A stretch of DNA of 7,379 bases from the NCBI GenBank assembly GCA_009785775.1, contig WQVR01000039.1, forward strand, positions 1 through 7,379, in the 5' to 3' direction. Positions 1 to 6,261 of the stretch are shown here, one piece after another; position 1 is the first letter of the stretch; every line of letters starts with the position of its first letter. The position numbers and the translations under genes were made by a program. Below the pieces are notes generated by a model. That model saw only the letters and a program-made list of their open reading frames with translations. It made no database searches and was not told the DNA's origin. The DNA is from Candidatus Proendomicrobium guianensium (GTDB lineage: Bacteria > Elusimicrobiota > Endomicrobiia > Endomicrobiales > Endomicrobiaceae).

Positions 1-1851
1 AAAAAAACCTGGGCAACCAAGGCTGAAACTATAATAAAAGCCACTGCCGAACTTTGGAAGCCCGTATTTGCCTCTACGGTAACAACCATTGTTGTGTTTT
101 TGCCGCTTGTGTTTTTAGAGCCTGAAATACGCCAGCTTTATGTACCGTTCGGGCTTACTATAACTTTTGCTTTAATAGCCTCTTTAATAGCCACTATGGT
201 ATTTTTACCGCCGCAAATTTACTTTTGGCAAAACAAGTTTGACTTAGAATACCAAGGCTGGTTTATGAGTATACGCAGAACCTACGGCAGAATGTTAAAG
301 TTTGTTTTTAAACGCCAGTTTTTTGTATGGAGCGCGGTTTTCTTGGTGTTTTTACTAAGCGTTCATATTTTATCCCAACGCGACAGCGAGTTTTTAGACG
401 CAGGCGACGTTAACACATTCCGCATAGGCGTACAGTTTCCCCCCGCTACCCGCATTGAAGTTTCTAACGAACTTGTAAAACAAATTGAAGCCGCGCTACT
501 CAGCTATCGCGACCAGGTAACCAGAGTTTCAAGTAAAGTTGAAAAACTGCACACCTTCATAGAAGTAACCGTAAACGCAAATGCCCAAACGTTTAGAGAA
601 CATTTCCGCACGCGCTTTGGAGAGTTTTCTCCCGCGTTTGTATACTTTCAAGAAGGCGGCGCTTCTGCCGCCAGAGAAATGTTTATAGACCTTTACGGAC
701 AAGATTACGATGTGCTTAAACAAATTGCTTTTTCGGCAAGCGGAAAGTTGCAGCAAATACAAGGGCTCGATGACATAAAAATAAGAATGCGCGAAGACGA
801 GCCCGAAATTAACCTTGTTGTAGACCCTCACAGACTTGCCATGTTTGGCATGACAACTTACTTTTTTGCAAACTACCTGCACTGTCAATTGCGCGGGCTT
901 ATAGCCACACGCTACCGCACAGACGGAAGGTTTATAGATACCATAGCCCGCCTTGTGCCCGACACAATACGTTCTGCCGAAGAACTTCCGTTTTTGTCGG
1001 TGGTAAGCCCCTCTCGCGAAATTGTGTTTGTGGGGCAAGTTGCAGAAGTTGAAAAAGTTCAGTCTACGCAGGAAATTTGGCGCAAAAACAAAAGGCGTTT
1101 TATACAGATAAGCGCCAACAGAAATAATATAGGACTTACGGCCGCGGCTGAACAAATCCGTCAGGTTATGGCTACCGTAAACTTTCCGCAGGATTACAGC
1201 TTTAACATAGCAGGCGACTACGAAAGAACCGTACGCAACAGAAGCCAGTTTATGTTTGCCATAGCGCTTACCATAATACTTATATATTTTGTGCTTGCCT
1301 CTATTTTTGAATCTTATATTCAGCCTGCAATTATAATGTTTTCACTGCCACTCAGCGTTATAGGCGTGGCAATTGCCTTGTGGGCGTTTGACAAGCCCAT
1401 ATCGCTTGGCGTGTGGATAGGAATGATGATATTATTCGGCTCTATAGTTTACGGGGCTATTATTGTTATAGATAAAATTAATATCCGGCGCGTCGGGCGA
1501 ACAAACTTGCTTCGCGTAATTTTTGAAGCCTGCAAAGAGCGCCTGCGTCCTGAAATTATTGCTTCTTTAATGAAAACTTTAGGGCTTGTACCCATGGTTA
1601 TAAGCACAGACCAAGCCGCTTCAATGTGGCGTTCGCTTGGCATGACGGTGCTGTTTGGCACAATATCGGGCACGGTATTAACAATGCTTATCGTACCAAG
1701 CGCGTATTACTTCCTTGAAGAACCCAAAAAGGTTATGCGCGGAATTTTCGGCAATTTCAAGTTTTTAAAGTTGGGAAGTTTGCAAAAAAAATTATATAAT
1801 TTTACTGATAAATTTAAGAAAAGCCGCGAAGCTGAAGCTTTATCTAAATAA
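1..1851 (+). CDS. RND efflux permease, first of a tandem pair (5' truncated by window edge)
   Basis: This is the C-terminal 616 residues of an RND-superfamily inner-membrane transporter, which would export substrates using the proton gradient. The frame is open from base 1, so the GTG at 94 is internal and not a start. The fragment begins in the loop after TM4. TM5 is at about residues 21-39 (motif FASTVTTIVVFLPLVF), TM6 at 51-70 and TM7 at 107-124. A large periplasmic loop (about 125-415) follows, then TM8-TM12 (about 417-572) and a basic tail. The LASIFESYIQP stretch after TM8 is characteristic of the family. By alignment to AcrB, the TM10 Lys-Asn pair is replaced by Tyr484-Gly485, and the TM11 Thr by Ala521; the RLRP motif before TM11 is intact. 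If the missing part matches AcrB, full length would be about 1,030 residues. It ends 130 bp before a second RND gene on the same strand, so a heteromeric partner role is inferred. Family assignment is certain; substrate is unknown. Confidence 0.93.
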   Translation, partial: KKTWATKAETIIKATAELWKPVFASTVTTIVVFLPLVFLEPEIRQLYVPFGLTITFALIASLIATMVFLPPQIYFWQNKFDLEYQGWFMSIRRTYGRMLKFVFKRQFFVWSAVFLVFLLSVHILSQRDSEFLDAGDVNTFRIGVQFPPATRIEVSNELVKQIEAALLSYRDQVTRVSSKVEKLHTFIEVTVNANAQTFREHFRTRFGEFSPAFVYFQEGGASAAREMFIDLYGQDYDVLKQIAFSASGKLQQIQGLDDIKIRMREDEPEINLVVDPHRLAMFGMTTYFFANYLHCQLRGLIATRYRTDGRFIDTIARLVPDTIRSAEELPFLSVVSPSREIVFVGQVAEVEKVQSTQEIWRKNKRRFIQISANRNNIGLTAAAEQIRQVMATVNFPQDYSFNIAGDYERTVRNRSQFMFAIALTIILIYFVLASIFESYIQPAIIMFSLPLSVIGVAIALWAFDKPISLGVWIGMMILFGSIVYGAIIVIDKINIRRVGRTNLLRVIFEACKERLRPEIIASLMKTLGLVPMVISTDQAASMWRSLGMTVLFGTISGTVLTMLIVPSAYYFLEEPKKVMRGIFGNFKFLKLGSLQKKLYNFTDKFKKSREAEALSK

Positions 1852-1863
1852 AGCCCGTTTTAG

Positions 1864-1969
1864 CCTTTACTTTGTATTTTAAGGTTTAGGCAACGCTTGC
1901 TTGGGCGCAGTGTACATAAGTGTAACGGTACATAAGCATAAGCCAAAATACAAAGTAAACAAGTAAAGG
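1864..1969. repeat. Inverted-repeat element between the two RND genes
   Basis: Bases 1866-1880 (TTTACTTTGTATTTT) and 1945-1959 are perfect 15-bp reverse complements separated by 64 bp. Inside, after a two-base AA bulge, 1883-1888 can pair with 1939-1944 with one G-T wobble, and TGTAC at 1911-1915 can pair with GTACA at 1928-1932. In RNA this would be a long, mostly A/U stem. No target-site duplication is visible and no T-run follows the right arm, so neither a MITE nor a standard intrinsic terminator is supported. A transcript-processing, stability or translational-control element between two cotranscribed genes is the more natural reading, but that is inference. Confidence 0.75.
1912..1942. 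repeat. CATAAG direct repeats in the hairpin loop
   Basis: CATAAG occurs three times, at 1915-1920, 1931-1936 and 1937-1942; the last two are in tandem. The first two belong to a longer 9-bp repeat, GTACATAAG, at 1912-1920 and 1928-1936, offset by 16 bp. Closely spaced short direct repeats in an intergenic gap can be regulator-binding sites, but no matching regulator is visible and no promoter can be assigned here. Confidence 0.55.
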
Positions 1970-1970
1970 A
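1964..1970 (+). promoter_or_regulatory. Ribosome binding site of the second RND gene
   Basis: TAAAGGA lies 11 bases before the ATG at 1982, a slightly long but workable spacing that supports this start. The surrounding AAGTAAAGG (1961-1969) is exactly complementary to CCTTTACTT at 1864-1872, which is also part of the left arm of the upstream 15-bp inverted repeat. The left arm could therefore pair either with the right arm, leaving this site free, or with the site itself. Confidence 0.7.
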
Positions 1971-1981
1971 TAATTATCTAA

Positions 1982-4900
1982 ATGAGTTTATTAAGACTTC
2001 CAGTAGACCGCCCCGTAACAACTCTTATGCTATTTTTCGGCATAGTATTGCTTGGCGTAATATCTTGGACGCGCGTACCGCAAGAACTTTTCCCCTCTAT
2101 GGATTATCCGCAAATAACCATAGTAACCCGCTATGAAGGCGCAGGCCCTGAAGAAGCAGAAAATTTAATCAGCCGTATTATAGAAGAAGCCGCGGGTACA
2201 GTAAGGAATATCACACGCGTATCGTCGGTTTCAAAAGAGGGCGTTTCAATAGTAACAGCTGAATTCCGCTGGGGCACAAACATGGACTTTGCCGCCATGG
2301 ACGTGCGCGAAAGGATAGACTTAATACAAGACTCTCTTCCCCGCGACGCTTTTTCCCCCATAGTTTTACGCTATAACCCTACACAACTTGCGGCAATGGT
2401 ATTTTCGGCAAGCTGGCGCACTGGCGAAAGCACCCCCATGCGCATGGCAGACCTTCGCCAAACGGTTATGCGCAATATTAAAGACGAACTCGAGCGTGTT
2501 GAAGGCGTGGCAAAAATTGAAGTGCGCGGCGGGCAGCAAAGAGAAATTTTAGTTGAAGTAGACAAAGGCCGTTTGCTTGCCAACCAAGTGTCCATAATTG
2601 AAGTAATAGACGCGCTTGCTATGGCAAACATTACTTACCCCGCCGGCACCATAAGGGAAGACCGGCACGAATTCGTTGTAAAAACTGTAGGCATGTTTTC
2701 AGGAATTGACGATATTGAGGCCTTATCGTTTTCAACCACAGACTTTCGCCCCGAAGCCCGCAGAAGCGCGCGCCGCCACCGCGGGGCAGAACCTGAAACG
2801 GGGCAAAGAATAGTTTTTATACGCGATATTGCCGAAGTTCGAGAATCCCTGCGCGATATCAGAGGTTTTTCTCGCTACAACATGCGCGAGAATGTTTCTA
2901 TAAACATTTATCAGCAGTCGGGTTCTAACTTAATTAACCTTTCGCGTGCGGTAACCGCTAAAATGGAAACCATACGCCGCAATCTGCCTGACGATGTTGA
3001 AGTAATAATGGTTTATGACCAAAGCGAATTTATAACAAACTCTCTTAGAAACCTCTATACCAACGCGCTCCAAGGTATGATACTAAGTTTTATACTTTTA
3101 TACTTTTTTACAAAAAGCTTTACGGCTTCAGTCATAATTAATACCGCTATTCCCGTAAGCTTGTGCGTAACGCTAAGCCTTATGTATTTCAGGGGCATAA
3201 CCATTAACACCATGTCGCTTGGGGGCCTAACCGTAGGCATAGGGATGGTACTTGATAATTCTAACATGGTGCTTGAAAATATTTTGCTTCAATACCACAG
3301 GGCAAAAAATGTGGCAAAAAAAGAAGCAATTGCCGCCGCCACAAAAAGCTTACTTCCACCTATTTTAAGTTCTACATTTACCACTGTTGCTATATTTATA
3401 CCTTTTATATTTGTTGCCGGCATGATAGGCCAGCTTTTCACACAGCTTGCTTTAACAATTTGTTTTGCGATGATAGCGTCTATATCGGCGGCGATGTTAC
3501 TTGTACCGCGCCTTGCCCTTAATGCAGACTTAAACAAACAGTCTATAACCACAGGTATGTCGTGGCTTAACAATTTTTTCAAACCTCTTTTAATACATAT
3601 TCTTAACTGGCGTATCGGCAAAATGGCGATAACCGTGCTTATTTATTTGTGCATAGGGCTTGTAGTTTTATACCTTACCCCTAAAGAGTTTATGCCGCGT
3701 ATTGACGAACGCCGCTTTGTTTTAAACGTTTCCTTACGCCCTGACACTCCTATAGAAGTTACAGACAGCGTGGTAAGAAGAATTGAAGAACTTCTTATGC
3801 GCTATGACGCTATTAAAGATATTTCGGTAAGCGTGGGCTCTACGGGAGATACCGCAGGAGCTGCCGCTATAGAAACTTTAGAAGTTTATCAGGCAAGAAT
3901 TATCGCGCGCCTTCACCCAAGAGGTCCCACAACTAACGATGTTGTGGCAGACATTGCCTCGCAAATACGCCGCTGGAACATGCCGCATCTTCAAACCGAA
4001 TTTGTAACGCAACAAGGGCTGTTCGGTTCAGGCGCGGGCGCAGCAGGCGGAATGACGGTTGAAATAAGAGGCAGGGATTTAGGGCTTCTGCGCGACGCCG
4101 CGCATTCTATACGCGACCATATGAACAATATGGGGCTATTCTACGGCATAACAATAGACCCTTCCGAAGAAGTGCCCGAACTCCGCCTTACAATAGACAG
4201 GGAACGCGCCTCGCTATTCGGACTTAGCACGCAAGACATCGCAGCGGTTTTGCTTGCCTCTATAAGAGGCATTGTAGCCACGCAGCTTAGGGGCATTGAA
4301 GACGAAATAGATGTACGCGTACGCGTACGCCCCGAAGACAGAGACCGCCTAAGCCGCATTATGGACATTACGGTATTTTCAAACTGGGGTATGGCAATAC
4401 AAATAAGACAAATTGTAGACGCAAGCCTTGTGCCTACGCTACCCTCCATTAAACGCATAGAGGGCGAACGCACATACCTTATTAATGCAAACGTGCAAGG
4501 AAACTTCACACGCGCCGCGGCAGAACTGCAAACCCTGCTTGACGAACGTTTCCAGACAAATGACATTAGCACACAAATTACAGGTGAAATGCTTGCCATG
4601 AGGGAAGCGCTTTCACAAACCGGTTTTGCCATGATACTTGGCGTAATAATAATTTTTATGATACTTGCTTCGCAATTTGAATCCCTTACCCAGCCCATAA
4701 TAGTAATGACGGCAGTTCCCCTTGGGCTTGTAGGCGCGCTTATAGCTTTATTTGTAACATTTCAATCTATAAACGCTATATCCATGCTTGGTATGATAAT
4801 GCTTGTAGGAAACGTGGTTAATATATCTATTTTACTTGTAGACAGGTTTAATATTTACGGCGCCCAAGCCATTAAAGCCAACGGCGACAAACCCTTAAAC

Positions 4901-5176
4901 GTATTGCAATACAAACAACTTGTGGTAGACGTTACAATGGCGCATATGAGACCCATTTTAATGACAACCACAACAACCATAGCCAGCCTTATACCGCTTG
5001 CATTGGGCATAGGCATGGACGCCTCAACCAACCAACCCATGGCTATAGCCGTTGTGGGCGGGCTGACATTTGCTTTGGCTCTCGCAGTTTTCTTTGTACC
5101 TTATGTTTATTTGTGTTATGAGGGTATGAGAAATGCAGACGCGTCAGAACTTCTGGAAGAAACTATCCGCGGTTAA
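1982..5176 (+). CDS. RND efflux permease, HAE1-type (second of the pair, complete)
   Basis: This is a 1064-residue inner-membrane RND transporter, the normal length for the AcrB/HAE1 group, probably pumping hydrophobic or amphiphilic compounds out through an adaptor and outer-membrane channel. TM1 is at about residues 12-29, followed by the typical VPQELFPSMDYPQI start of the first periplasmic domain. TM4 carries VLDNSNMVLEN, with Asp425-Asn426 where AcrB has Asp407-Asp408; the DN variant is common in non-enterobacterial relatives. TM7 starts near 549, and a second periplasmic domain is followed by ILASQFESLTQP after TM8. In TM10, Asn947-Ile948 replace the AcrB Lys-Asn pair. Before TM11, MRPILMT keeps the Thr, but the Arg before it in the usual RLRP is His. 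An Arg-rich insert lies at residues 256-267. The start is supported by TAAAGGA upstream. It follows the first RND gene by 130 bp, probably in one operon. Family is certain; substrate is unknown. Confidence 0.95.
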   Translation: MSLLRLPVDRPVTTLMLFFGIVLLGVISWTRVPQELFPSMDYPQITIVTRYEGAGPEEAENLISRIIEEAAGTVRNITRVSSVSKEGVSIVTAEFRWGTNMDFAAMDVRERIDLIQDSLPRDAFSPIVLRYNPTQLAAMVFSASWRTGESTPMRMADLRQTVMRNIKDELERVEGVAKIEVRGGQQREILVEVDKGRLLANQVSIIEVIDALAMANITYPAGTIREDRHEFVVKTVGMFSGIDDIEALSFSTTDFRPEARRSARRHRGAEPETGQRIVFIRDIAEVRESLRDIRGFSRYNMRENVSINIYQQSGSNLINLSRAVTAKMETIRRNLPDDVEVIMVYDQSEFITNSLRNLYTNALQGMILSFILLYFFTKSFTASVIINTAIPVSLCVTLSLMYFRGITINTMSLGGLTVGIGMVLDNSNMVLENILLQYHRAKNVAKKEAIAAATKSLLPPILSSTFTTVAIFIPFIFVAGMIGQLFTQLALTICFAMIASISAAMLLVPRLALNADLNKQSITTGMSWLNNFFKPLLIHILNWRIGKMAITVLIYLCIGLVVLYLTPKEFMPRIDERRFVLNVSLRPDTPIEVTDSVVRRIEELLMRYDAIKDISVSVGSTGDTAGAAAIETLEVYQARIIARLHPRGPTTNDVVADIASQIRRWNMPHLQTEFVTQQGLFGSGAGAAGGMTVEIRGRDLGLLRDAAHSIRDHMNNMGLFYGITIDPSEEVPELRLTIDRERASLFGLSTQDIAAVLLASIRGIVATQLRGIEDEIDVRVRVRPEDRDRLSRIMDITVFSNWGMAIQIRQIVDASLVPTLPSIKRIEGERTYLINANVQGNFTRAAAELQTLLDERFQTNDISTQITGEMLAMREALSQTGFAMILGVIIIFMILASQFESLTQPIIVMTAVPLGLVGALIALFVTFQSINAISMLGMIMLVGNVVNISILLVDRFNIYGAQAIKANGDKPLNVLQYKQLVVDVTMAHMRPILMTTTTTIASLIPLALGIGMDASTNQPMAIAVVGGLTFALALAVFFVPYVYLCYEGMRNADASELLEETIRG
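4313..4330. repeat. Triple GTACGC hexanucleotide repeat inside the RND gene
   Basis: Three perfect tandem copies of GTACGC encode Val-Arg-Val-Arg-Val-Arg in the second periplasmic domain, in a segment that looks like a beta strand. Each unit is two codons, so slippage would add or remove a Val-Arg pair without breaking the frame. It is most likely a by-product of alternating residues and preferred codons. Confidence 0.6.
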
Positions 5177-5192
5177 ATTTAATGGGGCATTG

Positions 5193-5240
5193 CGTGCTCT
5201 CTAAACTAAGTGCCTTTTGCCTTTGCAGTTAGCGCGCACG
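5193..5240. repeat. Alternative local hairpin at the left edge of the convergent gap
   Basis: Bases 5193-5207 can pair with 5227-5240: AGTT (5227-5230) with AACT (5204-5207), AG with CT, and GCACG (5236-5240) with CGTGC (5193-5197), interrupted by one bulged A and a three-base mismatch. The loop (5208-5226) contains the tandem repeat TGCCTTT TGCCTTT (5211-5224). Its right arm overlaps bases needed by the larger hairpin at 5215-5391, so the two folds would exclude each other. The stem is imperfect and has not been tested by folding. Confidence 0.4.
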
Positions 5241-5391
5241 GCAGGCATTCGCTCAATATTTTTCGGCGTTTTCCAACTTGCGGGCGAATAACGGATTATT
5301 GTTGCCCGCTTCAAACATAGGGAAAACGAACAAACCGAAAAATATTTTACTTATAAACCGCCTGAACGGCGCTTTAACCGCAAAGGCAAAA
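5215..5391. repeat. Long segmented imperfect inverted repeat between convergent genes
   Basis: The two halves of this stretch are complementary in matched order. TTTTGCCTTTGC (5215-5226) pairs with 5380-5391 (12 bp), GTTA (5228-5231) with 5375-5378, and GCGC (5232-5235) with 5369-5372. CAGGC (5242-5246) pairs with 5360-5364, AATATTTTTCGG (5255-5266) with 5335-5346 (12 bp), and CGTTTTCC (5267-5274) with 5321-5328. GCGGGC (5280-5285) pairs with 5304-5309, and AATAA (5287-5291) with 5296-5300, around a CGGA loop. About 55 base pairs are possible. It occupies most of the 279-bp gap between the second RND gene and the convergent lipoprotein gene. I see no convincing reading frame in this gap and no classic GC-stem plus T-run terminator. 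It could be a two-way terminator, a structured RNA or a degenerate palindromic repeat element; the sequence alone does not decide. Confidence 0.75.
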
Positions 5392-5407
5392 AACAGAACG
5401 AACAAAC
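5325..5407. repeat. 11-bp direct repeat AACGAACAAAC
   Basis: AACGAACAAAC occurs at 5325-5335 and again at 5397-5407, a 72-bp offset. The first copy spans the unpaired bulge in the right half of the large hairpin; the second lies just outside its right end. The pair may mark an internal duplication in the origin of the element, or an attachment point for a factor; no function is assigned. Confidence 0.5.
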
Positions 5408-5455
5408 TCATCAAGTATTTGCAAAGCTTTAAAGGTTCAATAGAAATGTAAAATC

Positions 5456-6226
5456 TTAAGGAAGGGAAACGTCTAATATAATTTCGCCGTTAATATTGAT
5501 TATTCTTATGCCGTCAATTTCAAGCCTGTATCTTTCCGCCTGAATTGCGCCCTGTGTTTGAAAAATATCACCAAGTAATACCCCGAAAGTTTCGGAAGCG
5601 TCACTTCTTGCCACATAATAAAGAATACCGTTTTCTTTTCCTAAATACCTAAGGTTTAAGGTATTAATAATAGCGGCAATTAAAGGGTTGGCGCTACCGG
5701 CAATGGTAGCTTGGGAAAGTATAAGCTTGCCTACATAATCTGCCTCTGTAATGCCGTGGCGGTTATACTTAAGCACTGCGGCATGCGGCGCGCCTTCAAT
5801 TATAAAAACCGAGCGCGACTGAAAATCTCCGCGGGACATTTGCCTGAACATAAACCCTTTAATATCTCCCATATTTTGTACGCTTTGTATGGCAATATTA
5901 TATTCAGGGCTGTCATAAGCCGTTACAATAATAAATTCTATATTTGCGTCTGAAGAAAGCGCGGCGCGCATACTTGCAAAAACCGCCCTTTGCATTACCC
6001 GCATTGCGTCATTTACAACTTCAGGTTCTTGGCTTGCAAGTTCGCCAAGCATTAAGTCTATATACATTGTGTTGCCTATTACACTTACTACAGGCTTCCT
6101 GCCTGATTCTCTGTAAACTAACCGGGCAACATCAACATCTAAGGTTTCCTTTGGAAAACTAGGCCCGCAACCTGCAAGCAATACCCCAAAAAACACAAAA
6201 ATTATAAACAGTTTAAAACGCTTCAT
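5456..6226 (-). CDS. Lipoprotein of unknown function
   Basis: A 256-residue protein with a typical lipoprotein signal: basic MKRFK, a hydrophobic stretch (about residues 6-18) and the lipobox LLAGC with Cys20 as the lipidated residue. Gly at +2 means there is no Asp inner-membrane retention signal of the E. coli type, so outer-membrane anchoring is plausible. The mature 237 residues look like a mixed alpha/beta domain. Strands include VVSVIG (45-51), IEFIIVTAYD (96-105) and ILYYVA (201-206); there is a helix at about 70-90, a notable DIKGFMF...SRGDF stretch (111-125) and a C-terminal hairpin rich in Ile (RIININGEIILDV). I do not recognise the family. The ATG is supported by AAAGG six bases upstream. 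The gene starts 35 bp after the FtsH-like gene on the same strand, so cotranscription is likely, and it converges on the RND operon. It could be a partner or substrate of that protease, but this is inference from position only. Confidence 0.88.
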   Translation of the reverse strand: MKRFKLFIIFVFFGVLLAGCGPSFPKETLDVDVARLVYRESGRKPVVSVIGNTMYIDLMLGELASQEPEVVNDAMRVMQRAVFASMRAALSSDANIEFIIVTAYDSPEYNIAIQSVQNMGDIKGFMFRQMSRGDFQSRSVFIIEGAPHAAVLKYNRHGITEADYVGKLILSQATIAGSANPLIAAIINTLNLRYLGKENGILYYVARSDASETFGVLLGDIFQTQGAIQAERYRLEIDGIRIININGEIILDVSLP

Positions 6227-6230
6227 ACTT

Positions 6231-6237
6231 TACCTTT
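6231..6237 (-). promoter_or_regulatory. Ribosome binding site of the lipoprotein gene
   Basis: Reading the minus strand, AAAGGTA is followed by four bases and then the ATG at 6226. The good spacing of AAAGG to ATG (six bases) fixes the lipoprotein start, which also gives an ideal signal peptide. The site sits inside the 35-bp gap to the upstream protease gene, which leaves little room for an independent promoter. Confidence 0.65.
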
Positions 6238-6261
6238 AATACACAACTTACCCCTTGAAAA

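Noticed and set aside
529..1155. A long minus-strand reading frame inside the first RND gene
   Set aside because: It is antisense to a clear RND permease, has a low-quality composition rich in Lys, Tyr and Cys, and no recognisable motif. The same applies to minus-strand frames within the second RND gene and plus-strand frames within the lipoprotein and protease genes.
94..1851. A GTG at 94 as the start of the first RND gene
   Set aside because: The frame is open to base 1 and the residues before 94 are typical RND TM5 sequence, so the gene is truncated by the window and this GTG is internal.
1897..1930. A sigma-70 promoter in the gap between the RND genes
   Set aside because: TTGCTT and TACATA or TAAGCAT look suggestive but no pair has an acceptable 16-18 bp spacing.
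1866..1959. The 94-bp inverted repeat as a MITE
   Set aside because: No flanking target-site duplication can be found and the arms do not match any IS end I know.
5359..5371. Small CGCC/GGCG hairpin as the terminator of the lipoprotein gene
   Set aside because: On the minus strand it is followed by only GTTTATAA, the stem is four base pairs, and the same bases are better explained as part of the larger inverted repeat.
5215..5391. The large hairpin as an integron attC site
   Set aside because: The RYYYAAC and GTTRRRY core sites are not present in the right orientation and no integrase or cassettes are visible.
5177..5455. A small gene, tRNA or CRISPR repeat in the convergent gap
   Set aside because: No frame with a ribosome site, no cloverleaf and no regularly spaced repeats are present.
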